A stretch of 64,000 bases of DNA from DASSUW01 sp963792385 (GTDB lineage Bacteria > Actinomycetota > Thermoleophilia > Solirubrobacterales > Solirubrobacteraceae), in assembly GCA_963792385.1 (NCBI GenBank), contig CAWBVZ010000012.1:682001-746000 (forward strand), read 5' to 3'. Each line of letters begins with the position of its first letter. Position 1 is the stretch's first letter. Of this stretch, positions 33,401 through 40,424 are shown in pieces. The translations under genes and the position numbers were made by a program. The notes beneath the pieces are model-generated. The model saw only the letters and a list, made by a program, of their open reading frames with translations. It ran no database searches and had not been told where the DNA came from.

Positions 33401-35448
33401 CGCTCGATTGCGCGTCGCAATTCCTCACGGGACATCGGACCCACAAAGACCTGATTGGCGCCGAGGAGGCGTGTCAGCTCGGGATAGGCAGCGCAGCGGT
33501 CGTAGAAGTCGCCGCGCAGGGCGAGCACCACGATCGTGTCGCCGTCTGGAGTCGCGGAGCGACGGACGAGGTCAGCGACGAATTCGCTTCGCTCGTCGTC
33601 GTGGCAGGCAGTGAAGACCTCCTCGAACTGGTCCACGACGAGCACGACCCGGTGCTCGCCGGCGACCCGGGCTACCACGCGGCGAAGCTCACTCACTGGG
33701 TGTTCGCCCGGGCGCATCAGCACCTGTGCCCAGCGGTCGCTGCCGGGCAGGACGCCCCCCGCGAGCGCGGGAAGGAGCCCGGCTCTGACAAGGGAGGACT
33801 TGCCGCCGCCCGACGGCCCGACTACGCCGAGCAAGGATGCGCCTACGAGGCGGGCGACGACCTCGGCGACGAGCTGCTCGCGCCCGAAGAAGTACTCGGC
33901 GTCCTCAGGGTCATAGGCCGCGAGGCCCTTGTACGGGCAGACCATCGGGCCGCGGTCGTCCTCGCCGTCGCGTGCGAGAAGTGCGGCGCGCTCATGCGCC
34001 GACTGGAGATCGACGACGCTCACCGCGAGCTTCGCATGGAGCTCCCCGGCCTCGGCTCGGCTCGTCGCCGCGCGGTCCGCATCGAAGTCGACGCGACGCA
34101 TAGCCTCGCGCCGTGCCCATTCGCTCGCCGCCGCGTGCACGCGGCGTGGGACACCGCGGCTCGCCGCGAGGAGCGGATCGACCGGGACCGCGCTGCCGTC
34201 GGCGGGCCCATAGAGGGCGGCGATCACGCGAATCGCGTCCTCGTCGAGCGGCTCGAGGCTCACGCTGTCGGCGGGCTGCAACCGAGCGAGCGCAGCGGCC
34301 TCCTGGCCGGTCGCGAGAACGAGGACCGCATTCGCACGCAGATCGCGCGAGAGGTCGCGCAGCGCCGACCGCACCTCGGGACCTGCGCGGTCGGCGTCGT
34401 CGATCACGACCAGCGTTGGTCGCTGCGAGTCACGCGCGCGAGCGATCGCGGCGAGCACGCCCTCCGGCGTTCCGGCGCCGGACGCGTACAGGACCGCCGC
34501 GCCCTCGCGGTGCACGTCGGCGGCGATCTCCGCGGCGATCCGGGTCTTGCCCATGCCGTACGCGCCGGCGATCGCCACGAGCGCGCCCGTCCCCGCGCTC
34601 GCGCGCCGCCAGTTCGCGCGGATGCGCTGCAGCTCGCCGTTCCGCCCGACCATCGGTGGCGAAGACGTGGCGTCGAGCTCGGCAGGGAGCTCCGCGACGC
34701 TCGGCTCGAGGTCGAGCGCGGGGTCCTGGCGCAGGATCGCCTCGTGCAGGCGTCGCAGCTCGACGCCGGGCTCGGCCCCGATCTCCTCGATCACCGCGCG
34801 CCTGGCCTCTTGGTAGGCCTCCAGCGCGTCGGCCTGACGCCCGCATCGGTACAGCGCCAGCATCCGTTGGGCGTGCAGCCGCTCGTGCAGTGGGTTCTCC
34901 ACGAGGAGGCTGTCGATCCGACTGGCCACCTCGCGGTGGCGCCCGGCGGCCAGATCGGCGTCGATCGACAGCTCCACCGCGGTGTCACGCAGATCGTCGA
35001 GCCGGCGGATCTCGCCGGCGGCGAACGGTTCGTCGGCGAGGTCGACGAGCGGGTCGCCACGGAACAGCGCGAGCGCCTCGTACGCTGCGTTGCTCGGCAC
35101 GCCCGACGTCGCCATGCGGGTGGCCTCGGACACGAGCCCCTCGAAGCGGCGGACGTCCACGAGATCCGGGTCGATCCGGAGCTCGTAGCCGCGCCCGTGC
35201 GTGACGATCTCGGCGTCGGTTTCGTCGCTCAGCAGCGTGCGCAGACGCCAGACGTAGGTCTGCACCATCTTCGCCGCGCTCGCTGGTGCGTGTTCCCCCC
35301 AGAGTCCCTCGGCCAGCCGGTCCGCGGTCACGCTGTGATTCGCGTCGAGCGCGAGCATGGCGAGGATCGCGCGCTGCTTGGTCCCGCCGAGTGCGACCAA
35401 CTGGTCGTCAACGCTGACTTCAAGGTGTCCGAGGACGCGGATGTTCAT
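30496..35448 (-). CDS. SARP/BTAD regulator with STAND NTPase modules and WD40 repeats
   Basis: A 1650-residue multidomain protein. Residues about 1-95 are an OmpR-type winged helix (IRVLGHLEVSVDDQLVAL) and 100-250 a BTAD domain. A first NTPase follows with Walker A GAYGMGKTRIA (about 296) and Walker B TLVVIDDAD, then an nSTAND1 domain from YKGLAAYDPEDAEYFFGRE (about 505) with GPSGGGKSSL and VVLVVDQFEE. One membrane helix lies near 905-930 (VLAGVAILLVAAVVAGVVAL). From about 970 to the end there are WD40-type repeats (FSPDGRMLATSSADGTVRLW is the clearest). I start it at the ATG at 35446-35448 because family members begin there; a GTG 12 codons upstream is possible. It senses an unknown signal and probably activates nearby genes. 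Confidence 0.85.
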   Translation of the reverse strand: MNIRVLGHLEVSVDDQLVALGGTKQRAILAMLALDANHSVTADRLAEGLWGEHAPASAAKMVQTYVWRLRTLLSDETDAEIVTHGRGYELRIDPDLVDVRRFEGLVSEATRMATSGVPSNAAYEALALFRGDPLVDLADEPFAAGEIRRLDDLRDTAVELSIDADLAAGRHREVASRIDSLLVENPLHERLHAQRMLALYRCGRQADALEAYQEARRAVIEEIGAEPGVELRRLHEAILRQDPALDLEPSVAELPAELDATSSPPMVGRNGELQRIRANWRRASAGTGALVAIAGAYGMGKTRIAAEIAADVHREGAAVLYASGAGTPEGVLAAIARARDSQRPTLVVIDDADRAGPEVRSALRDLSRDLRANAVLVLATGQEAAALARLQPADSVSLEPLDEDAIRVIAALYGPADGSAVPVDPLLAASRGVPRRVHAAASEWARREAMRRVDFDADRAATSRAEAGELHAKLAVSVVDLQSAHERAALLARDGEDDRGPMVCPYKGLAAYDPEDAEYFFGREQLVAEVVARLVGASLLGVVGPSGGGKSSLVRAGLLPALAGGVLPGSDRWAQVLMRPGEHPVSELRRVVARVAGEHRVVLVVDQFEEVFTACHDDERSEFVADLVRRSATPDGDTIVVLALRGDFYDRCAAYPELTRLLGANQVFVGPMSREELRRAIERPAQRVGLRVEPELLDALLIDVEGQPGALPLLSTALLELWRQRDGRRLCHSAYIRSGGVHGAVARLAEDAFLDLEPAQQTAARNVLLRLAGEGEDGVIVRRRLPLRELQTSSSADVVARLTERRLLTTGEGSVEVAHEALLREWPRLRAWLEADVQGRRLHHQLTDAARAWDADARDPAALYRGARLSAALEWRAGHADELNASERAFLDASRTAAGRAHRRLQIVLAGVAILLVAAVVAGVVALNERGNARTEARVAEAQRLGAQALTEDALDHSLLLARQGFALDDSAATRNTLFSALLRSPAAVGVMRGTGGRMLTVAVRPDDRILVAGDGRGQLLAFDLKTRRRIASPFRTERPIHVVRFTPDGERLIVASGNEQGAALDVLDGRSLRSVAHHRLPALGPEAFGSITISRDSRTFLVAYEPFDGFSPVPVGVLRRLDASTGRFLGRPVRLAAAGAPLVSLASHHRAITISEVARETVVRDSRTLAPTRRFPDWGLPWASAVSADGNVAALGQEDGSLRLLDLNTGTSRTAPGHHAASVQSAAFTPDGRAVVTGGDDGTVIVHGVENGGRAQTFTGHAGRVTAVAVSPDGHTAYSASLDGAVIAWDLAGSRQLGRLFGADSTRPRGTQSESLRALDEVGYRIGSTADSDTIAIARPHGFVNLVDTRTLRYTGRFRAVTGPDAGVVGVDFAPGGRTIVTTAADGSVRFWDARTRTALTRPLPSAGNWEWSPTFSGDGRWLATTGVDAVVRLWDARRHVEVKTRKFEELLPRDIAMRADGKALVVPLENGPGTGTVEILAVPSLKTVARIPMRWGRWSGFSDDGRLLVLGNHEGRVEIYDGRTFQPRGRALLGHTGFILTAEFSPDGRMLATSSADGTVRLWDPATGDPIGSPLLGIPNVQVGTAFVRGGSHVAAVYDGGRGYLWDVRPSSWAAHACAIAGRSLTRTEWEEALPGRPYEPACAGASG

Positions 35449-35496
35449 GGGGTCGCGGCGCTCACGCAGGACCAACCCAATCACCTCGTCAAAGCT

Positions 35497-35519
35497 GGAT
35501 CAATCAACACCGTTGATCC
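35497..35519. promoter_or_regulatory. Inverted repeat upstream of the SARP/STAND/WD40 gene
   Basis: GGATCAA (35497-35503) and TTGATCC (35513-35519) form 7-bp arms around a 9-base spacer, and inside it ATCAAC-ACC-GTTGAT (35503-35517) is a second perfect inverted repeat. It lies 49 bases before the chosen start codon, a position fit for autoregulation. No clear -35/-10 pair is visible. Confidence 0.45.
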
Positions 35520-35694
35520 AATGCTCGACCACCCTGACGCCTGCCGGTATACGGCTGGTCTAACGGCGGTTCGGGAGTCGGTCTACGCGAGCGTGCTACC
35601 AGCTTCGGACCGCAGACAGACCGGGGGCGCGGAGTGTGGCCGCATACCGATCCCCGCCCGTCCGCAGCACGCGGACGGCACGTAAGGAGGCCAC

Positions 35695-36087
35695 ATGTCG
35701 ATCATCCACCGCTTCCGCAGCTCCACCGTCGCACTGAGCGTCTGCGCGCTGCTCACCTGCGCGCTGGCATGCACGCCGGGCGCAGCCGCGGCGCGGAGCG
35801 GCGCGGACAAGGCGGCGGCGCTGGCGCAGGAGCGCTACTACTCCTCGTACGGCCGCCCGCACAGCGCCGACGCCCGGATTCTGGCCGCCCTGGCGCAGGA
35901 GCGCTACTACTCCTCGTACGGCCAGGCAGAGCCGATGACCCTGCCGGCTTCGCCGGTTGCCGCCGACGACCAGTCGCCGCTTCCCATCGTGCTGGCCGTC
36001 GCGGCGATGCTCGTCGTGGTCGCGGCGGGCGGCAGCCGCCTCCACCGCATCCGCAGTCGGCGCCGCAGCACCGCACTCGCGGCGTGA
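35695..36087 (+). CDS. Secreted/membrane-anchored small protein with duplicated LAQERYYSSYG motif
   Basis: A 130-residue protein I cannot assign to a named family. Residues 1-33 are a signal peptide (hydrophobic core, then GAAAARS). Two copies of ALAQERYYSSYG follow, 23 residues apart, joined by a short RPHSADARIL-type linker, then a PVAADDQSPLP spacer and a C-terminal membrane helix (PIVLAVAAMLVVVAAGG) with a basic tail. The topology suggests export with a small exposed domain between two membrane anchors, or cleavage of the first. The ribosome site TAAGGAGG four bases before the ATG is the strongest in the window, so high expression is likely. It is divergent from the SARP/STAND gene with 246 bases between starts, so that regulator may control it. 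Confidence 0.8.
   Translation: MSIIHRFRSSTVALSVCALLTCALACTPGAAAARSGADKAAALAQERYYSSYGRPHSADARILAALAQERYYSSYGQAEPMTLPASPVAADDQSPLPIVLAVAAMLVVVAAGGSRLHRIRSRRRSTALAA
35821..35923 (+). repeat. 34-bp perfect direct repeat within the ERYYSSYG gene
   Basis: The 34 bases beginning CTGGCGCAGGAGCGC occur at 35821-35854 and again, identically, at 35890-35923, a 69-base (23-codon) period. The bases between the copies are unrelated, so the identity of the two copies, including third positions, suggests a recent internal duplication or gene conversion. Confidence 0.85.
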
Positions 36088-36098
36088 CCTCGCTCGGC

Positions 36099-36126
36099 CC
36101 GTGCGCCCGGCTCGCCGGGCGCACGG
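36099..36126. terminator. Bidirectional hairpin between convergent genes
   Basis: A perfect 12-bp stem CCGTGCGCCCGG (36099-36110) with CCGGGCGCACGG (36115-36126) and a CTCG loop. It lies 11 bases after the ERYYSSYG gene stop and 7 bases after the stop of the convergent small membrane protein gene, so it can end both transcripts. Confidence 0.75.
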
Positions 36127-36132
36127 CTGTGC

Positions 36133-36396
36133 TCATGCCGGCACGGTGGTCTGGCGCCGCTCGCGCAGTCGCGCTCCGAAGGTGTTCAGCGCGATCCCGC
36201 CCGCGAGGATCACCGCGTTGATGACGAAGTACGCGGCCACGATGTCGTCCGGGTTCTCGGCGTGCACGACGACCGTCTGGATCGGGAAGATCACCGCCCA
36301 GACACCGAGGTAGACCGCGAGACCGCGCATGCGGCTGCGGGTGCGGACGAAGTAGCCGAGAGGTCCGGCGATGAGGATTGCAGCGATGAGTTCCAT
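36133..36396 (-). CDS. Small three-helix membrane protein, unknown function
   Basis: An 87-residue hydrophobic protein with about three membrane segments (LIAAILIAGPLGYFV, LAVYLGVWAVIFPIQTVVV, IVAAYFVINAVILAGGIALN) and short charged loops (RTRSRMRG, RLRERRQ). I do not recognise the family. The ATG at 36394-36396 begins 59 bases after the stop of the kinase gene at 36456, so it is probably co-transcribed with the two-component genes. Confidence 0.7.
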   Translation of the reverse strand: MELIAAILIAGPLGYFVRTRSRMRGLAVYLGVWAVIFPIQTVVVHAENPDDIVAAYFVINAVILAGGIALNTFGARLRERRQTTVPA

Positions 36397-36455
36397 GGGT
36401 GGCAGTCAACCGTCGCGCGGCGGCCGCGTCGTCGCCCTGCAAGGGGAACTTGCCG

Positions 36456-37322
36456 TCACCCCGCGGAGGTACGCCGCAGCGGGACGCGTGCGTGCACGCG
36501 CCAGCCCGCGGCGTCGTGCCGCCCGGCCTCGACGACTCCGCCGAGGGCCGTAACGCGCTCGCGCATGCCCGCGAGACCGAGTCCGGCGCCGGATCCGGCG
36601 AGCGGCGACGGGCCTACCGCGCCGCGATCGCGCACCTCGACCTCGAGCGCGGACGCGTGCACTCCGACGCGGACCAGGACTTCGGACCCGGCGGCGTGCT
36701 TCATCGCGTTGGTCAGGCCCTCCTGGATCACCCGGTAGGCGGCGTGCTCGACCTCCGATGCGAGCTGCACGTCCGCTGGGAGCGGTGTGTAGTCAAGCCG
36801 CAGCCCGGCGGCCCGCGCCTGCTCGATCAGGCGGTCGAGCGTTCGCGGGCGGGGGTCGGCGCCATCGCTCTGGAGCAGCTCGACGAGGCGGTCGAGCTCG
36901 GCCAGCGCCTCGTCCCCGGCGTCGCGGATGCCGGCCAGGCGCGCGGCGCTGTCCGGCGCGTCGAGCCGGCCCGCGCCCGCCTGGATCACCATCACCGCCA
37001 GGTGGTGGGAGACGATGTCGTGCAGTTCGCGGGCGATCCGCGCGCGCTCGCGGCTGACGGCCAGCTCGGCGAGCGCGTCCTGCTCGGCCTGCAGCTGGCG
37101 GTTGCGCTCGGCGAGCGCCGCGACGAGCTGCTGGCGCGAGCGGACGACGCGCCCGGCGGTCCACGGCGCGAGCGTCACGAGCAGCAGCGGCACGAACGAG
37201 GTGTCCGCGATCGCCAGCGCCGCCGCGAGCGCCGCGACCGCCAGCAACCCCAGGCGCAGCGAGAGCAGTCCGCCGCAGGCGGCGCTGACGGCGGCCGCGG
37301 CCAGTATCAAGACCTCAGCCAT
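36456..37322 (-). CDS. NarL-type sensor histidine kinase (active)
   Basis: A 288-residue kinase. Three or four N-terminal membrane helices (to about residue 55) are followed by a coiled coil and the HisKA_3 helix RARIARELHDIVSHHLAVMV with phosphoacceptor His101. The ATPase domain has YRVIQEGLTNAMKHA (N-box) and GAGLGLAGMRERVTALGG. All catalytic motifs are intact. It overlaps the following paralogous kinase gene by eight bases on the same strand and probably phosphorylates the divergent NarL-type regulator at 38499. Confidence 0.92.
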   Translation of the reverse strand: MAEVLILAAAAVSAACGGLLSLRLGLLAVAALAAALAIADTSFVPLLLVTLAPWTAGRVVRSRQQLVAALAERNRQLQAEQDALAELAVSRERARIARELHDIVSHHLAVMVIQAGAGRLDAPDSAARLAGIRDAGDEALAELDRLVELLQSDGADPRPRTLDRLIEQARAAGLRLDYTPLPADVQLASEVEHAAYRVIQEGLTNAMKHAAGSEVLVRVGVHASALEVEVRDRGAVGPSPLAGSGAGLGLAGMRERVTALGGVVEAGRHDAAGWRVHARVPLRRTSAG

Positions 37323-38424
37323 CGGCTGCCGCGACCGGGAACAGGCCGCGCACCGTGCACGTCCGGTCGCTCACGCGCTCGCGGCTGAAGCTCCCACCGT
37401 GCGCCGTCACGCGCTCGCGAGCCGCGGCGAGCGCGGCTTCGCTCCCGCCGGTGTCGGCCATCGATCCGTGGATCTCGAGCTCGATCGCGTCCGGCAGGTA
37501 GCGCAGCTCCACGCGCGCGGCGGAGAGCGCCTCGAGTGCGTGCTCGACCAAGCGATACGCGGCCAGCTCGACGCCGGCCGGCAGCGCTCGGCGCTCGCCG
37601 GTGGTCACGAGCTCGACCGATGTGCCGGCGAGCAGCGCCTCGAGTTCCGTGAGCGTCGGCTGCGGCGATCTTCGGCCGTCGTCGCTGCGCAGCCTGCCGA
37701 GGATCTGGCGCATGTCGTTGAGGGCGTCGCGTCCCTGGCGTTCGATGTCCGCGAACGCCTTGCGCTCGCCGCCCTGTGGCGTACGCGTGCCGGCGAGCGC
37801 GACCATCGCGCGCAGCGGCTCGCGCGCCGCACCCTCGAGATCCGCGGCGATCGCCGCCCGGTCGATCTCGACCGCAAGCCGCGCGCTGTCCGCGCGCGTC
37901 TGCGCCAGCAGTCGCGAGCGCTCGGCGAGCTCCGCGGCGACGCGATTGCGCGACCGCGTGAGGCGCCCGGTCCACCAGACGCCGGCGCACAGCGGGAAGA
38001 TGAACAGCGCACCGAAGCCGAGCTCGGGATCGGTGAACAGCAGCACGACCAGCCCGGCCGTGATCAGCCCGAGGCCGGCGAGCGCCTCGCCGCGAGGTCG
38101 GCGGGCGGCCAGGCTGAACGCGATCAGCAGCGCGGCGGGGATCGCGACGCCGCATCGCGTCTGATCAAACGTCGGGATCGCGCTGACGACCATGCCCACG
38201 CTGACCGCGGCCGCTGCCGCCAGCGGAGCGCGGCGACGCCAGATCACCGGCAGTGTCACCGCCGCGACCACGATGCTGTCGACGCTCGTGTCGTCGGCGG
38301 TCGTGCCCGCGGTGATGAAGACGCCCAGGATCGTCAGCAGCCCGGCAATCGCCCAATCGAGCCATGGACGGGGCGTAGGCGTCACGCGGGCGATCGTAAC
38401 GGTGCGCAGCGACCGCGACATCAT
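37315..38424 (-). CDS. Degenerate paralogue of the NarL-type histidine kinase
   Basis: About 369 residues from the ATG at 38422-38424 (a longer start upstream is possible). Five or six membrane helices are followed by a kinase-like core. The phosphoacceptor motif ELHD is replaced by DLEG in DRAAIAADLEGAAREPLRAM, so the histidine is missing, and the N-box is LVEHALEALSAARVEL instead of QEALTN. The G-box end ALAAARERVTAHGGSF remains. It therefore should not autophosphorylate or bind ATP normally. It may be a membrane sensor that forms a heterodimer with the active kinase encoded next on the same strand, with which it overlaps by eight bases. Confidence 0.82.
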   Translation of the reverse strand: MMSRSLRTVTIARVTPTPRPWLDWAIAGLLTILGVFITAGTTADDTSVDSIVVAAVTLPVIWRRRAPLAAAAAVSVGMVVSAIPTFDQTRCGVAIPAALLIAFSLAARRPRGEALAGLGLITAGLVVLLFTDPELGFGALFIFPLCAGVWWTGRLTRSRNRVAAELAERSRLLAQTRADSARLAVEIDRAAIAADLEGAAREPLRAMVALAGTRTPQGGERKAFADIERQGRDALNDMRQILGRLRSDDGRRSPQPTLTELEALLAGTSVELVTTGERRALPAGVELAAYRLVEHALEALSAARVELRYLPDAIELEIHGSMADTGGSEAALAAARERVTAHGGSFSRERVSDRTCTVRGLFPVAAADG

Positions 38425-38498
38425 CCTCGCGGGCGATTGTCGGATGCCTCCGTGGGGTGATGGCAGGTGCCGCGGCACCAAGTAGTGTCGCCGCCGAC

Positions 38499-39164
38499 GT
38501 GACCGTCTCGGTGCTGATCGCCGACGATCAGGCGCTCGTACGCGCGGGCTTCCGCGCGATCCTCGAGACGCAGCCGGACATCAAGGTCGTGGGGGAGGCG
38601 ATCGACGGCCGGAACGCCGTCGACCTCGCGCGCCGGCGCCGCCCCGACGTCGTGCTGATGGACATCCAGATGCCCGACCTCGACGGGCTGCAGGCGACCC
38701 GCCTGATTCTCGGCGAGGCGGGGGACGCGCCGACCGCGGTGCTGATGCTCACGACGTTCGACCTCGACGAATACGTCTACGAGGCGTTGCGGGCCGGTGC
38801 CAGCGGCTTCCTGCTCAAGGATGCTCCGCCCGAGCAACTGATCGGCGCGATCCACACGCTCGCCGCGGGCGAGGCGCTGATCGCGCCCGCGATCACCAAG
38901 CGGCTGATCGAGCAGTTCGCCCGCACGGCGCCGCCGCCCGGCTCGTCGGCGGCCGCGCTCGCGGCGCTCACGCCCCGCGAGGTCGAGGTGCTTGCGCTGA
39001 TCGGCCGTGGGCTCTCCAACCACGAGATCGCGGCCGAGTTCGTGCTGAGCGAGGCGACCGTGAAGACGCACGTGAAGCGCGTGCTCGCCAAGCTCGGCCT
39101 CCGGGACCGCGTCCAGGCGGTCGTGCTCGCGTACGAGTCCGGGCTCGTCAGCCCTCGGTCCTGA
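38499..39164 (+). CDS. NarL/LuxR-family response regulator
   Basis: A 221-residue regulator. The receiver domain has the acidic pair DD in SVLIADDQALVRAGF, the phosphorylated Asp55 in VVLMDIQMPD, the switch Thr in MLTTFD and Lys in FLLKDAPPEQL. The C-terminal LuxR helix-turn-helix is LTPREVEVLALIGRGLSNHE to VKTHVKRVLAKLGLRDR. I chose the GTG at 38499 because the family N-terminus starts there; an ATG at 38457 is in frame but adds a non-family tail. It is divergent from the kinase pair. Its 3' end overlaps the convergent amidase-like gene by 17 bases. Confidence 0.93.
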   Translation: MTVSVLIADDQALVRAGFRAILETQPDIKVVGEAIDGRNAVDLARRRRPDVVLMDIQMPDLDGLQATRLILGEAGDAPTAVLMLTTFDLDEYVYEALRAGASGFLLKDAPPEQLIGAIHTLAAGEALIAPAITKRLIEQFARTAPPPGSSAAALAALTPREVEVLALIGRGLSNHEIAAEFVLSEATVKTHVKRVLAKLGLRDRVQAVVLAYESGLVSPRS

Positions 39165-40416
39165 CGCCGCGGCTCGGCTCGGAGCGCTCTGCGGCGACGA
39201 ACGCGTTCAGGGCGATCTCGACGGCCAGTGCCGCGTCGGCCACTCGCGCCGACTCGCTGGGGGAGTGGCTGATGCCGTCCTCGCAGGGCACGAACAGCAT
39301 CGTGCTGGGAACGTGCGTCGCGACCAGCGCGGTGTCATGGAGCGCGTGCGAGGCCATCCGCATGTACCGCTCGCCGGACTGTTGCGCCGCCGTCTCCAGA
39401 AGCGCGACGAGGTCGCCGTCGAGCTGGGTCGGCGCGACCACCTGCCGTTCGGCGTAGTCGGCCGTCGCCCCTCGACGGTTCGCGGCGCGCTCGGCGAATC
39501 GCAGGATGTCGCGGATGACACCGCCGCTGGCCGCACCGTCGACGGACCGGACGTCGAGCGACATTCGAACCGACGCCGGGATCGCGCTGATCTGCCCGGG
39601 CCGGACCTCGATCTCGCCGACGGTGCCGACGGTCCCCGCGCCCGCGGCGCGCGCCAGGCGCTCGAGCTCGAGCAGGCACTCGGCCGCGACCGGGCCTGGA
39701 TCGACGCGCGCGTCCATCGGCGTCGCGCCCGCGTGGTCGGCGCGCCCGTGGATGACGAGGTCGCCGTGCGTGAGGCCGGCGATCCCGGTGACCACGCCGA
39801 TGCGCCGGTCAGAGTCCTGCAGCACCCGCCCCTGCTCGATGTGGATCTCGACCCACGCGCGCAGGTCGGCCAGGGCGGCGATCGACTCACGCCATCGCGA
39901 CGGCTCGTAGCCAGCCTCCGTGGCGTGCTCCCAGAACGGTCGCCCGTCGTCGATCGAGCGCAGCGCGCGGAGCTCCTCCTCGGTGATGCGCTGCGCCATG
40001 ATCCGGCTGCCGAGCAGCCCCGAGCCGAAGCCCGAGGCTTCCTCCTCGAGGAAGGAGATCACCTGCAGCGGCAGTCCGAGCCCCAGCTCGGTGTCCAGCC
40101 GGCATCCCTCGAGCGCCGCCACGACGCCCAGCGTGCCGTCGTAGCGGCCGCCGTTGCGGTTCGAATCGACGTGCGAGCCGAGCCCCCAGACGGAGGTCCC
40201 CGCCGGACGGTTGCGGGCGACGAGGTTGCCCACCGGGTCCTCCGCGATGGCGAATCCCAGCGCCTCGAGCTCCCCGCGTACGTACGCGATCGCATGCCGG
40301 TAGGCATCGGTGTACGCGTAGCGGCGGATCGCATCCGCGCTCAGCGTGTAGCGCGGCCCGGAGAGCGTCTCGATGTCGCGCTCCATTCGCGCGGCGCTGC
40401 GCGCGCGGTCGATCAC
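39148..40416 (-). CDS. M20-type Zn hydrolase, N-carbamoyl-amino-acid/allantoate amidohydrolase family
   Basis: A 422-residue metallohydrolase. The M20 signatures are GSHVDSNRNGGRYDGTLGVV (His and Asp ligands), EEEASGFGSGLLGS (bridging Glu) and AWVEIHIEQGRVL, which together define the hydantoinase/carbamoylase branch (N-carbamoyl-L-amino-acid hydrolase, allantoate amidohydrolase, ureidoglycolate hydrolase). It would remove a carbamoyl or ureido group from an amino acid. I chose the GTG at 40414-40416, nine bases after the previous stop; an ATG at 40386 is a shorter alternative. It is the last gene of the leftward operon begun by the M28 peptidase. The linked racemase at 53070 is a typical partner in hydantoin use. 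Confidence 0.88.
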   Translation of the reverse strand: MIDRARSAARMERDIETLSGPRYTLSADAIRRYAYTDAYRHAIAYVRGELEALGFAIAEDPVGNLVARNRPAGTSVWGLGSHVDSNRNGGRYDGTLGVVAALEGCRLDTELGLGLPLQVISFLEEEASGFGSGLLGSRIMAQRITEEELRALRSIDDGRPFWEHATEAGYEPSRWRESIAALADLRAWVEIHIEQGRVLQDSDRRIGVVTGIAGLTHGDLVIHGRADHAGATPMDARVDPGPVAAECLLELERLARAAGAGTVGTVGEIEVRPGQISAIPASVRMSLDVRSVDGAASGGVIRDILRFAERAANRRGATADYAERQVVAPTQLDGDLVALLETAAQQSGERYMRMASHALHDTALVATHVPSTMLFVPCEDGISHSPSESARVADAALAVEIALNAFVAAERSEPSRGVRTEG

Positions 40417-40424
40417 AACCGGGC

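Noticed and set aside
33601..35685. A 694-residue open frame on the plus strand opposite the SARP/STAND gene
   Set aside because: No domain or helix pattern, biased composition, and it lies fully opposite recognisable BTAD and NTPase domains.
35821..35923. Possible CRISPR-like repeat
   Set aside because: Only two copies, in frame within a coding sequence and encoding the same peptide; no spacers or cas genes.
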